NCBI GenBank assembly: GCA_018268415.1
Contig: JAFDWO010000160.1
Span: 90,377-154,376 of the forward strand
DNA: 64,000 bases
Source: Actinomycetota bacterium
GTDB taxonomy: Bacteria; Actinomycetota; Thermoleophilia; Solirubrobacterales; 70-9
Direction: 5' to 3'
Shown: piece by piece, positions 41,869-49,813 of the stretch
Position numbering within the stretch: the first letter of the stretch is position 1
Layout: the number at the start of each line of letters is the position of its first letter
The notes under the pieces: generated by a model
Databases searched by the model: none
Seen by the model: the letters and a program-made list of their open reading frames with translations, nothing else
Told to the model about the DNA's origin: nothing
Made by a program: the position numbers and the translations under genes

Positions 41869-43062
41869 ATGAAAATTCACACCGCCGACATCCGCCCCGC
41901 CCGCGCCCTCGCGATCGGGCTCGCGTCCCTGATCGCCTTCCTCGCCACCTTCGCGCTCGTCGCCGAGACCGGCGCGGCAAGGCAGCCGACCGAACAGCTG
42001 ACCCCGGTGATCGGCAACCCGATCGCCTCACCGGAACCGGTCCTCGCCGCCAACGGGCGCCGCGAACTCGCCTACGAGCTGCAGCTGATCAACCGCACGC
42101 AGGCCGTCGTCACCGTCCACAAGCTGGAGGCGCTGGCGGGAGGCAAGGTCGTGCAGAAGCTCGCCGGGGCCGCGTTGGAAGCGCAGATGCAGCCGTATGG
42201 GGCTGCCGCGCACGGCGTCAAGCTCCAGCCGGGCCAGGGCGCCTACGTGTTGATGGACGTCAGCCTGCCCGGCAAGGCCAAGGTGCCGACCGAGCTGACC
42301 CACCGGATCGCGGTGACGATGCAGCCGAAGCAGGCTGCCGTCGCCACCACCTACGAACTCGCGCCGACCAAGGTGACGGACCGGGAAGCGATCGTCGTCG
42401 CACCGCCGCTGCGGGGCCCGCGCTGGGTCGTCGGCAACGGTTGTTGCTCGGAATTCACCGCGCACCGCGGAACCGTCCTGCCGGTCAACGGCGCGGCCCA
42501 CGTGGCGGAGCGCTTCGCGATCGACTTCGTCCAGATCGACCCGCTGGGGCGGCTCTTCGAGGGGCCGCTCGACCAGCTCTCGAGCTACCCGTACTTCGGC
42601 GACGAAGTCATCTCGGCGACGGCAGGCAAGGTGGTCGGCGTCGTCGACGGCATCCCCGAGACCCCCGCCGGCGCGCTGCCGCCCGCGATTACCGCGGAAA
42701 AGGCGGGCGGCAACCACGTCGTCGTCGCGATCGGCCACGGCCGTTACGCCTTCTACGCCCACCTGCAGCCGGGCAGCGTCCGGGTCAAGGTGGGACAGAA
42801 GGTCAAGGTCGGCCAGACCCTCGGCCTGCTCGGCAACAGCGGCAACAGCGACGCACCGCACCTCCACTTCCACATCATGGACAGCCCGCACCCGCTGCTC
42901 GCCAACGGCCTGCCGTACCGCTTCGACAAGTTCACGGTCGAAGGGACGCTCGCCGACCTGGCCGAACTCCAGGCGGGCGCCGTCGCCAAGATCGACCCGC
43001 GGGGCAGGGGCGTCCACCGCGACGAGCTCCCGCTGAACAACCAGGTGATCTCCTTCCCCTGA
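41869..43062 (+). CDS. M23-family metallopeptidase-like exported protein
   Basis: A 397-residue protein from ATG 41869 with an N-terminal signal or anchor (ALAIGLASLIAFLATFALVA). An N-terminal beta-sandwich (residues about 45-175) precedes a LytM/M23 domain: ERFAIDFVQID, YFGDEVISATAGKVVGVVDG, NHVVVAIGHGRYAFYAHLQPGSVRVKVGQKVKVGQTLGLLGNSGNS, and HLHFHIMD with the C-terminal zinc ligands. The first zinc His expected four residues before the Asp is an Arg (R-F-A-I-D), so endopeptidase activity is doubtful; it may bind peptidoglycan instead. Confidence 0.82.
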   Translation: MKIHTADIRPARALAIGLASLIAFLATFALVAETGAARQPTEQLTPVIGNPIASPEPVLAANGRRELAYELQLINRTQAVVTVHKLEALAGGKVVQKLAGAALEAQMQPYGAAAHGVKLQPGQGAYVLMDVSLPGKAKVPTELTHRIAVTMQPKQAAVATTYELAPTKVTDREAIVVAPPLRGPRWVVGNGCCSEFTAHRGTVLPVNGAAHVAERFAIDFVQIDPLGRLFEGPLDQLSSYPYFGDEVISATAGKVVGVVDGIPETPAGALPPAITAEKAGGNHVVVAIGHGRYAFYAHLQPGSVRVKVGQKVKVGQTLGLLGNSGNSDAPHLHFHIMDSPHPLLANGLPYRFDKFTVEGTLADLAELQAGAVAKIDPRGRGVHRDELPLNNQVISFP

Positions 43063-43074
43063 CCGCCACCGGTG

Positions 43075-43110
43075 CGCGGGCGACCATCGTTGTCCCGGTA
43101 GGCGCCCGCG
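43075..43110. terminator. hairpin between convergent M23 and VIT genes
   Basis: Perfect 8-bp arms CGCGGGCG / CGCCCGCG (43075-43082, 43103-43110) with a 20-base loop, in the 50-base gap between two convergent stops; suitable for both directions. Confidence 0.45.
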
Positions 43111-43112
43111 GG

Positions 43113-43814
43113 TTAGACGGCGCTGCCGACCAGGGCGCCGATGGCGGAGGTTGCGGCCATCGCCACGGCGCCCCAGAAGACGACGCGGATGACGGCCGGG
43201 ACCTCGGGGGCGCCGCCCAGCCTTGCGCCCAGCCCGCCGAGCCCGATCAGCGCGAGGACGGTGACGACGACGCAGGCGGCGATCCGGACGGAGCTGCCGA
43301 AGAGGCCGATCGCGAGCAACGGGAGGGCCGCGCCGACGGCGAAGGAGAGGGCCGAGGCTCCGGCGGCCTGCAGCGGACGGGCACGGCGATCCTCGGGCAG
43401 GCCGAGCTCGTCGCGGGCGTGCGCGGCCAGGGCGTCGTCTTTGGTGAGGGCGACGGCGACCTGGGACGCCAGCTCGGGCGGCAGGCCGCGTTCTTCGTAG
43501 ATTCCGGTCAGCTCGGTCAGCTCGCCTTCGGGGTCCTCGGCCAGCTCGCGTTCCTCGAGGCGCAGGTCGGCCTCCTCGGTGTCGCGCTGGGAGCTGACCG
43601 AGACGTACTCGCCCGCCGCCATCGAGCCGGCGCCCGCCACCAGGCCGGCGATCCCGGCGGTGACGATCGCGCTCCGCGAGGCGCCGGAGGCGGCGACGCC
43701 GAGGACCAGGCTCGAGGTCGAGAGGATGCCATCGTTGGCGCCGAGCACCGCCGCCCGCAGCCAGTTCGAGCGGAAGCTGAGGTGCTCCTCTGGGTGGGGC
43801 GGTCGCCAGGGCAC
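43113..43814 (-). CDS. VIT1/CCC1-family iron/manganese transporter
   Basis: A 233-residue membrane protein from GTG 43814. Family marks: HLSFRSNWLRAAVLGANDGILSTSSLVLGVAAS, then GAGSMAAGEYVSVSSQRDTEEAD, the cytoplasmic Glu-rich metal-binding helix region (LRLEERELAEDPEGELTELTGIYEERGLPPELA), and three C-terminal hydrophobic segments (ALSFAVGAALPLLAIGLFG, IAACVVVTVLALIGLGGLGARLG, VIRVVFWGAVAMAATSAIGALVG). VIT proteins move Fe(II) or Mn(II) out of the cytosol in exchange for protons. Confidence 0.92.
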   Translation of the reverse strand: MPWRPPHPEEHLSFRSNWLRAAVLGANDGILSTSSLVLGVAASGASRSAIVTAGIAGLVAGAGSMAAGEYVSVSSQRDTEEADLRLEERELAEDPEGELTELTGIYEERGLPPELASQVAVALTKDDALAAHARDELGLPEDRRARPLQAAGASALSFAVGAALPLLAIGLFGSSVRIAACVVVTVLALIGLGGLGARLGGAPEVPAVIRVVFWGAVAMAATSAIGALVGSAV

Positions 43815-43837
43815 GGGGCGAGGCTAGCGGTAGTGGC

Positions 43838-44413
43838 TCAGGCGCGGTCGGGAACGCGGGTGTTGACCGGCGCGTTCCACCAGCGGTCCAGGTAGCGGAG
43901 GCCGAGTAGTGCCGCGGCGGGGACGACGACGAGACCGGAGACCAACAGGAACCAGAGCTGGGCGGCGTCGGTGCCGGCGCCGATCGTGTGGACGATCGCC
44001 AGGGCCCAGAACGCGGCGGTGAAGCGGTGGAGCTTGCGCCAGCGGGCGGCGCCGATCCGGTCGCGCAGGTAGTAGCTGAGGCCGAGGGCGGCGAGGCCGT
44101 AGCCCGAGATGATCCCGAGGCCGGTCCAGAGCGGCCGGTAGAAGGCGACGAAGGGGACCGCGATCCCCGCCACGCCAGGGTTGAGGTAGGCGTCCCCGAG
44201 CAGCGAGAGCCCGTGCAGGGCGACCATCGCCAACGTCGTCAGCGAGAGTGCCTCGTGGATCGCCCGCAGGTCGCGCTTGCTGGTGGCGGCGTTCGCGCTC
44301 GGGCGCTTGGCGCTGATCATCAGGCCGACTGCGACCGCCACGCTGGCGAGGATCAACGCCGCCCCGCCCGCGGCCCGGCTGGTGATCCAGAAGAGGTGTT
44401 CCCCCGCGATCAC
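43838..44413 (-). CDS. ferric-reductase-like transmembrane protein
   Basis: A 191-residue membrane protein from GTG 44413, which overlaps the ApbE stop by four bases (GTGA). It has about six hydrophobic helices with histidines suited to b-heme binding: LRAIHEALSLTTLAMVALHGLSLLGD and KLHRFTAAFWALAIVHTIGAG. Layout matches the ferric reductase-like/YedZ (MsrQ) membrane domain. Being the last gene behind ApbE and a cytochrome-like protein, it is probably part of a membrane electron-transfer chain. Confidence 0.8.
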   Translation of the reverse strand: MIAGEHLFWITSRAAGGAALILASVAVAVGLMISAKRPSANAATSKRDLRAIHEALSLTTLAMVALHGLSLLGDAYLNPGVAGIAVPFVAFYRPLWTGLGIISGYGLAALGLSYYLRDRIGAARWRKLHRFTAAFWALAIVHTIGAGTDAAQLWFLLVSGLVVVPAAALLGLRYLDRWWNAPVNTRVPDRA

Positions 44414-45348
44414 GCGCTCACCCCGGCGGTCGGGACGCACGCCAACGGCTCGACGACCCGCACCGCACCGCCCTTCTCGACGATCACGCCGCCGTGGGGA
44501 AGGAACGCCTCGGCGCCGTCCGGGCCGGCGAGGAGCGCCGCCTTGGCGGCGATCTCGGCCAGCAGCCCGGTCGGGGCGAGGGCGGTGACCTGCACGATGC
44601 CGGTGAAGGCGGGCAGGCCGCTCGCCGGGTCGAGGATCTGGTGGGCCGCCCGGCCGTCGGCGTCGATCCAGGCGCGCCGCGTGATGCCGCTGGTGGCGAC
44701 GGCCCCGTCGGCGATCCGCAGCTCCTCGAGCGGCGCACCGTCGCCGGGGTCCGCGACGAGGACCGTACGCGCGTGACCCGCGGCCCCGCCGATGCGCAGG
44801 TCACCGCAACAGTCGACCGCGAAGCGATCGAAGTCGGCCAGCGCCTCGCCCACCAGGTCGGCCAGCAGGCCCTTGGCGATGCCGCCCGGGTCGATCCGCA
44901 CGCCGGGGGGGCGGGCGACCGTGCAGGCTCCCTCGTCGACGACAAGCGCGCACCAGCCGGCGCGCGGGCTCGGCCCGCCGGGCCGGCCCGTCGACGCCTC
45001 GCGATCGGCGCCCGCCGGGGCGAAGTCGCGCGTCTCGGCGTACCCCGCCGCCTCGATCTCGTCGACCAGGGTCGCGTCGACGAGGCCGCCGCTGCGCAGG
45101 CCTGCGGTCAGCGCCGCCGCCACCACCTGCCGCAGCAGAGGCGAGGCCGGCACCACCGGGCGCGGGTCGCGATTGAGGCGCGCGAGCTCGCTCGCGGGAT
45201 CGAAGCGGGAGAGGGTACGGTGGGCCTCCAGCAGCGTGCGTCGCCCGGTGCGTGCGGCAGCGGCGGCAGCCTCGCGGTCGGGGTCGGCGACCCGCACCGA
45301 GCAGCGCCCGCCGAAGCATTCGAAGTTCTCGACCGCCTCGTGGCTCAC
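44410..45348 (-). CDS. apbE: FAD:protein FMN transferase (ApbE)
   Basis: A 312-residue enzyme from GTG 45348. ApbE features: GGRCSVRVADPD, ARTGRRTLLEAHRTLSRFDPASELARLN, VDATLVDEIEAAGY, RIDPGGIAKGLLADLVGE, VDCCGDLRIGG, and HQILDPASGLPAFTGIVQVTALAPTGLLAEIAAKAALL with the Mg/FAD-binding Asp and Thr. It covalently attaches FMN to threonine in D-x-x-T-G/S-A-T motifs of target proteins. No such target motif is visible in the neighbouring proteins, so its substrate is probably encoded elsewhere. Start and stop overlap both flanking genes, showing one operon. Confidence 0.92.
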   Translation of the reverse strand: MSHEAVENFECFGGRCSVRVADPDREAAAAAARTGRRTLLEAHRTLSRFDPASELARLNRDPRPVVPASPLLRQVVAAALTAGLRSGGLVDATLVDEIEAAGYAETRDFAPAGADREASTGRPGGPSPRAGWCALVVDEGACTVARPPGVRIDPGGIAKGLLADLVGEALADFDRFAVDCCGDLRIGGAAGHARTVLVADPGDGAPLEELRIADGAVATSGITRRAWIDADGRAAHQILDPASGLPAFTGIVQVTALAPTGLLAEIAAKAALLAGPDGAEAFLPHGGVIVEKGGAVRVVEPLACVPTAGVSA

Positions 45349-45776
45349 GACTGGCTCGTCACCAGCGGTTCTTCGACGAATTCGGCTTCCGGCGCGACTT
45401 CTTCGACTTCCGGTTCCACCGCTTCGACTTCCGGCGCGACTTCTTCGACCGGCGCTTCGGTTTCCGCCACTTCGGCTTCCGGGGTGACTTCTTCCACCGG
45501 CGCTTCCGCCGCTTCGACTTCGGCGGGCGTCTTGACGGTCACTTCCGGTTCCCGCCGCCGGTTCGGCTCGACGCGCGCGACCACCCGCTTGGGCTTGCTC
45601 GCCAGCACCGGGTCGTTGCCGGTCTCCATCTGCAGGAAGACGGCCGTCCAGAGGACGGCGAAGCAGATCATCGAGACGGCGACGACGCGCCCCCGCAGGA
45701 ACCCCGCCCGGCGCCGTTGGGCGGCGAGCCGCAGCCAGGCCTTGCGTTTCAGTTCCCGTTTCTCGATCGGGTCCAT
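45345..45776 (-). CDS. single-pass membrane protein with acidic Glu/Val/Pro repeat tail
   Basis: A 143-residue protein from ATG 45776, touching the stop of the preceding gene (TGATG). A basic cytoplasmic start (DPIEKRELKRKAWLRLAAQR) leads to one transmembrane helix (VVAVSMICFAVLWTAVFLQ). The outside part is an acidic low-complexity tail with repeats such as APVEEVTPEAEVAETE and APVEEVAPEVEAVEPE. I do not recognise a family. In this redox operon it may be a tether or scaffold bridging the envelope. Overlap with apbE by four bases. Confidence 0.7.
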   Translation of the reverse strand: MDPIEKRELKRKAWLRLAAQRRRAGFLRGRVVAVSMICFAVLWTAVFLQMETGNDPVLASKPKRVVARVEPNRRREPEVTVKTPAEVEAAEAPVEEVTPEAEVAETEAPVEEVAPEVEAVEPEVEEVAPEAEFVEEPLVTSQS

Positions 45777-46408
45777 CACAGCCACGCCTTGCCGACCGAA
45801 AGGGCGAGGAAGCCGAGCGCGACGCCCGCCGCGATCGCCACTGCGAGCGCGCTTGCCCGCATCCCGGCGCCGGCGAGCCGTGCCTCGCGCGGGCCGTTCC
45901 GCCGCCAGTCGGCGCCCGCCAGGCGCGGCAGCTCGAGCAGGTGGCCGAGCACGTGCAGCGCCATCAGCGCGATCCAGGCGATGAAGCTGAGCTTGTGGGC
46001 GAAGATCAGCGTCTCGCTGGGCGGCCCGGCGAACAGCAGCGCGACGCCGGTGCCGAAGACGGCGACGGTGGTGAGGACGACGCCGGGCGCGAGGAGCCGC
46101 AGGATGGTCGGCGGCGGGCCCTTGCGGACGTAGGGCTCGTCGTGGGTGTAGTAGCGGGCGAAGCGATAGCCGGTGCTGGCCAGCTTCAGCGCGACCGGCG
46201 GGATCAGCAGCAGGCCGATGAACATGTGCGGGCCGAGCAGCTGTCCGATGAACGGGATCGTCACCCCCTCGGCGGCGAGCAGGACGAGCAGGGCCACGGC
46301 TGCGGCCCCGGTGAGGCGGGCGTTGCCGGCGACGCCGCCGGTGCGGGGGGCGAGACGCCGTTCGGTGCCGCCGATGGCGGCTGCACTGGAGTCGAGCATG
46401 GCGCCCAT
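45776..46408 (-). CDS. cytochrome-b-like multi-pass membrane protein
   Basis: A 210-residue protein from ATG 46408 (ATG 46399 is also in frame). About five hydrophobic helices with conserved-looking histidines: IGQLLGPHMFIGLLLIPPVALKLASTGYRFARYYTHDEPYV, and FAHKLSFIAWIALMALHVLGHLLELPRL. The pattern resembles b561/DUF4405-type diheme membrane cytochromes. It begins the run cytochrome-like / acidic anchor / ApbE / ferric-reductase-like, and starts 48 bases after a histidine kinase gene on the same strand. Heme binding is inferred from histidine placement only. Confidence 0.75.
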   Translation of the reverse strand: MGAMLDSSAAAIGGTERRLAPRTGGVAGNARLTGAAAVALLVLLAAEGVTIPFIGQLLGPHMFIGLLLIPPVALKLASTGYRFARYYTHDEPYVRKGPPPTILRLLAPGVVLTTVAVFGTGVALLFAGPPSETLIFAHKLSFIAWIALMALHVLGHLLELPRLAGADWRRNGPREARLAGAGMRASALAVAIAAGVALGFLALSVGKAWL

Positions 46409-46456
46409 GCTCCGGGTGGAGGCTGGGTTCTCCCTAAGTGGTTGGTGAGAGCTTTC

Positions 46457-47593
46457 TTATGCCGCCCGCGCCGCCCGCAGGCCCGGCAGCTCGAAGCTCA
46501 CCCGGGCGCCGCCCAGCGGCGAGTCGGTGGCGCGGATCGAGCCGCCGTGCTCCTCGACGATGGCGCGGGCGATGGCGAGGCCGAGCCCGGTGCCGCCGGT
46601 GGCGCGGGTGCGGGCCGTATCGCTGCGGTGGAAGCGGTCGAAGACCAGCTCGCGCTCGGCGGGCGGGATGCCCGGGCCGTCGTCGTCGACGTCCACGCGC
46701 AGCCGGCCCCTGGCGGCGGTCGAGGAGACGCGCACCGTCCCTTCGGGACCGGCGTGGCGCCGCGCGTTCTCGACCAGGTTGCGGACGACCCGGCCGATCT
46801 TCTCCGGGTCGGCGTCGATCCGCCCTTCGGCGAGCCTCCCGGTCGCGGCGCCGCCGGGGGCCGCAAGCACCGCCTCGCGCAGGAAGGCGGCGGCGTCGAG
46901 CTCATGCCGCGCCGGGCCGACCCCCTCGTCGAGCCGCGCCAGCGCCAGCAGCTCCTCGACCAGCCGTTCCACCCGCGCCAGCTCCGACAGCGTCGCCGCC
47001 TCGACCCGGCGAACCTCGGCGGCGTCGGGTTCCCGCTCCCGGGCCAGCACTTCGATCTGGCCGCGGATCGCGGTCAGCGGGCTGCGCAGCTCGTGCGAGG
47101 CGTCGGAGACGAAGCTGCGCTGTCGCGCGAAGGCGTCCTCGAGGCGGTCGAGCATCCGGTTGAAGGAGTCGCCGAGCGTCCGCAGCTCCGCCGCCGCGGC
47201 GGGGTCGACGGTCACCCGCGGACTGAGGTCACCCGCGTCGACCGCGGTCGCGGTGGCGGCGAAGCGGCGCAGCGGCGCCGCCGTCCGGGTGGCGACCAGG
47301 TAGCCCGCGAGGAGCGCCGCCACCAGCGCCGCCGCCCCGACCAGGAGGAAGGTCCGCTCGACGTCGGATTGCGCGTCCTCGATCGCCGACCCACCTTCGT
47401 TCTCGTGTTGCTCGGCCTGCGTCGCCCCCGGTTCGTGCGCCTCGCGCCGCTCCTCGCGGTTGATCACCGAGCTCTCGTGTGCCATCTGCGCGCGCACGGT
47501 GACGAAGACGGCCGCAAACGACAGCACCACGATCGCGCCGAAGGAGAGCGCCAGCCTGCCGCGCAGGCCGAGCCGCTTCCAGCGTGCCCTCAC
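46457..47593 (-). CDS. two-component sensor histidine kinase
   Basis: A 378-residue kinase from GTG 47593, overlapping the response-regulator stop by four bases. N-terminal helix LALSFGAIVVLSFAAVFVTV, a short outside loop of about 45 charged residues, second helix TFLLVGAAALVAALLAGYLVA, a HAMP segment (TAAPLRRFAATATAVDAGDLSPRV), HisKA with the phosphorylated His in FVSDASHELRSPLTAIRG, and HATPase_c with N box NLVENARRH, G1 DDDGPGI and G2 GGTGLGLAIARAIVEEHGG. The outside domain is too small for a known sensor fold. The signal is unknown; position suggests control of the redox operon behind it. Confidence 0.94.
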   Translation of the reverse strand: MRARWKRLGLRGRLALSFGAIVVLSFAAVFVTVRAQMAHESSVINREERREAHEPGATQAEQHENEGGSAIEDAQSDVERTFLLVGAAALVAALLAGYLVATRTAAPLRRFAATATAVDAGDLSPRVTVDPAAAAELRTLGDSFNRMLDRLEDAFARQRSFVSDASHELRSPLTAIRGQIEVLAREREPDAAEVRRVEAATLSELARVERLVEELLALARLDEGVGPARHELDAAAFLREAVLAAPGGAATGRLAEGRIDADPEKIGRVVRNLVENARRHAGPEGTVRVSSTAARGRLRVDVDDDGPGIPPAERELVFDRFHRSDTARTRATGGTGLGLAIARAIVEEHGGSIRATDSPLGGARVSFELPGLRAARAA

Positions 47594-48258
47594 CGCCGCT
47601 CCCGCAGGCGATAGCCGACCGAGCGCAGGGTCTCGATCGGCGCCGGTGACCCGGGTCGGGCCAGTTTGCGCCGCAGGTAGCCGACGTAGACCTGGACGAT
47701 GTTCGTGCCCGGATCGTGGTCGTATCCCCAGACCGCGGCGAGCAGCTCGTCGCGGGTGACGACGCGCCCCTCGTTGCGCATCAGGTAGGCGAGCAGGTCG
47801 GCCTCGCGCTTGGGCAGTTCGGTGTCGGTTCCGTCCCGACGCGCCGAGCGGCCGATCAGGTCGAGGCGGATCCCGGCCGCCTCGAGCGTCGTTTCCGAGT
47901 CGGTCTTGCGCATCTGTGCGCGGATCCGCGCGAGCAGCTCCTCGAAGGCGAACGGCTTCGTGACGTAGTCGGTGGCGCCGCTGTCGAGACCCTCGACCCG
48001 GTCGGCGACCTCGCCCTTTGCCGTCAGCATGATCACCGGCAGGGCGGGGCGTGCCCGGCGCACCCGCGCCAGCACCTCGAGCCCGTCGATGCCGGGGAGC
48101 ATCCGATCGAGCACGACCAGGTCGACCTCCGAGTCGAGCGCCAGCCGGGCGCCCTCCTCGCCGTCGCCGGCGACCTTCACCTCGTAGCCCTCGGCGCGCA
48201 GCCCCCGCTCGAGGAAGTCCGCGATGCCCGCCTCGTCCTCGACCACCAGGATCTCCAT
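47590..48258 (-). CDS. OmpR/PhoB-family response regulator
   Basis: A 222-residue regulator from ATG 48258. Receiver domain with acidic pocket (VVEDEAG), phosphorylated Asp in VDLVVLDRMLPGIDGLEVL, Thr in MLTAKGE and Lys in YVTKPFAFEELLARI. C-terminal winged helix: LPKREADLLAYLMRNEGRVVTRDELLAAVWGYDHDPGTNIVQVYVGYLRRKL. It is coupled to the kinase gene by overlapping start and stop. Likely targets are its own operon and the downstream cytochrome/ApbE genes. Confidence 0.95.
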   Translation of the reverse strand: MEILVVEDEAGIADFLERGLRAEGYEVKVAGDGEEGARLALDSEVDLVVLDRMLPGIDGLEVLARVRRARPALPVIMLTAKGEVADRVEGLDSGATDYVTKPFAFEELLARIRAQMRKTDSETTLEAAGIRLDLIGRSARRDGTDTELPKREADLLAYLMRNEGRVVTRDELLAAVWGYDHDPGTNIVQVYVGYLRRKLARPGSPAPIETLRSVGYRLRERR

Positions 48259-48268
48259 CGCCGGGATC

Positions 48269-48985
48269 CTAGGTTGGCGGGATGAGCGAGGCCAGGTCCT
48301 CCCGTGGGTCCTCGGCCGGAAGCTGGGGGTAGAGGGCCCCGATCAGCCCCAGCGCGAGCAGGCCGCCAAAGAGCTGCGCCACCACGTAGGCGGGGACCGA
48401 GGCCGGGGCGATCCCGGCGAAGGTGTCGGAGAACGCGCGCCCCACGTCGATGGCCGGGTTGGCGAAGCTGGTCGAGCTGGTGAAGAAGTAGGCGGCTCCG
48501 ATATAGGCGCCGACCGCGGCCGGCGCGAGCGAGCCGCGGTGCGTGCGGGCGAGGGAGAAGATCACGAGCATCAGTCCCAGGGTCGCGATGATCTCGGCGA
48601 ACAGGTGCGCGGGGGAGGCGCGGTGGGTGGTCGAGATCGAGACCGCCGTGAGCCCGAACATCAGGTTGGCGATGACGGCGCCGACGATGCAGCCGGCGAC
48701 CTGGGCGGGGATGTAGGCGAGCAGGTCGCGGCGGCTGCGGCCGCCGAGCGCGACGTCGACCAGCGAGACCACCGGGTTGAAGTGGGCGCCGGAGATCGGG
48801 CCGAACATCAGGATGAAGGCGAACAGGCCGGTCGCGGTCGCGGCGGCGTTCTCGAAGAGCTGCAGGCCGGTGTCGCCGGGCGAGAGGCGGGCCGCGGCGA
48901 TGCCGGAGCCGACCACCGTCGCCGCCAGGAAGGCGGAGCCGAGGAACTCCGCGAGGGCGCGGCGAGGCAGGGGCACGTCGGTCAT
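48269..48985 (-). CDS. MIP-family aquaporin/aquaglyceroporin (arsenite channel candidate)
   Basis: A 238-residue six-helix channel from ATG 48985. Both pore half-helices are seen: HFNPVVSL (N70-P-V, a variant of NPA) and FANPAIDVGRAF (N176-P-A), with Arg183 of the selectivity filter. It is divergent from arsR-arsC, which makes an arsenite exit channel, as in aqpS-type operons, the natural role: arsenate reduced by ArsC leaves as arsenite. Own promoter elements TTGAAT and TAGGAT (17 apart) can be read on the minus strand inside the shared intergenic region, so ArsR may control both directions. Confidence 0.92.
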   Translation of the reverse strand: MTDVPLPRRALAEFLGSAFLAATVVGSGIAAARLSPGDTGLQLFENAAATATGLFAFILMFGPISGAHFNPVVSLVDVALGGRSRRDLLAYIPAQVAGCIVGAVIANLMFGLTAVSISTTHRASPAHLFAEIIATLGLMLVIFSLARTHRGSLAPAAVGAYIGAAYFFTSSTSFANPAIDVGRAFSDTFAGIAPASVPAYVVAQLFGGLLALGLIGALYPQLPAEDPREDLASLIPPT

Positions 48986-49001
48986 GGCGCGATCCTATGC
49001 A

Positions 49002-49030
49002 TTGACAGATGCCTATTCAATAGATATATG
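49002..49030 (+). promoter_or_regulatory. arsR promoter with overlapping divergent promoter
   Basis: TTGACA at 49002-49007, 17 bases, TATATG at 49025-49030: a near-consensus promoter only seven bases before the arsR start. A near-palindrome CTATT-C-AATAG (49013-49023) lies in the spacer and covers the -35 of the opposite aquaporin promoter, a plausible ArsR operator. Confidence 0.7.
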
Positions 49031-49037
49031 TAGATAG

Positions 49038-49421
49038 ATGCCCGTCGATCTGGAGCTCGCGCCGAAGACCAAGCGCCCCGCCGGCGAGCCGTGCTGCGAG
49101 CCGATCGTCTACCCCGACGTCGCGCGCGACCGGGCGGAGCGGATGGCGGCGGTCGCCAAGGCGCTCGGCGATCCGGTGCGCCTGCAGCTCGTCGACGTGC
49201 TGCGCAAGCACGCGGGCAAGGTCTGCGTCTGCGAGCTGGTCCCGCTCTTCGACCTCTCCCAGCCGACCGTGTCCCACCATCTGAAGGTCCTCCGCGATGC
49301 GGGCCTGGTCGGCTCCGAGCGCCGCGGCCTCTGGGCCTACTACTACGTGATCCCGGACGCCCTCGAGGAGCTGTCCGCATGGAGCTGTTGCGGCGGGAGC
49401 TGCGGCTGCTCGGCCGGCTGA
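49038..49421 (+). CDS. arsR: ArsR-family arsenic-responsive repressor
   Basis: A 127-residue regulator from ATG 49038. Winged helix: MAAVAKALGDPVRLQLVDVLRKHAGKVCVCELVPLFDLSQPTVSHHLKVLRDAGLV with the metalloid-sensing ELCVC-like motif as Cys63 and Cys65, and wing SERRGLWAYYYV. Extra cysteines occur at both ends: CC at 19-20 and CC-x3-C-x-C at 117-124, which may form additional thiolate ligands. It is divergent from the aquaporin gene and touches arsC (TGATG). Confidence 0.94.
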   Translation: MPVDLELAPKTKRPAGEPCCEPIVYPDVARDRAERMAAVAKALGDPVRLQLVDVLRKHAGKVCVCELVPLFDLSQPTVSHHLKVLRDAGLVGSERRGLWAYYYVIPDALEELSAWSCCGGSCGCSAG

Positions 49422-49813
49422 TGGCCAACGCGCTCTTCGTCTGCCTCCACAACGCGGGGCGCTCGCAGATGAGCCAGGCGCTCTTCGAACGGGCCTCCGC
49501 CGGGCGCCACGGCGCGCGCTCGGCGGGGACGACGCCGGGCGAGCGCGTACATCCCGAGGTGGTCGAGGTGATGCGCGAGGTCGGGATCGACCTTGCCGAC
49601 CGCGTGCCCCACGAGCTGACCGAGGACGACGCGCGCTGGGCCGACGTGGTGGTGACGATGGGCTGCGGCGACAAGTGCCCCTACATCCCTGGTCGCCGTT
49701 ATCTCGACTGGGACCTTCCCGACCCGAAGGGCCGCCCGACCGCCGAGGTCCGGGCGACGCGCGAGGAGATCGAGCGGCGGGTGGAGGAGCTGGTGCGCGA
49801 GCTCGACGGCTGA
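49421..49813 (+). CDS. arsC: arsenate reductase (low-molecular-weight phosphatase fold)
   Basis: A 130-residue enzyme from ATG 49421. P-loop CLHNAGR (C8-x5-R14), and two further cysteines at 82 and 86 (GCGDKCPYIPG) that match the redox cascade of thioredoxin- or mycothiol-linked ArsC enzymes; DWDLPDPKGRP supplies the general acid. It reduces arsenate to arsenite, which the divergent aquaporin could release. It is coupled to arsR by a one-base overlap. Confidence 0.93.
   Translation: MANALFVCLHNAGRSQMSQALFERASAGRHGARSAGTTPGERVHPEVVEVMREVGIDLADRVPHELTEDDARWADVVVTMGCGDKCPYIPGRRYLDWDLPDPKGRPTAEVRATREEIERRVEELVRELDG

Noticed and set aside
45360..45560. Repeated TTCGACTTCCG-type units as a non-coding repeat
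   Set aside because: They encode the acidic Glu/Val/Pro tail of the membrane protein on the minus strand and stay in frame.
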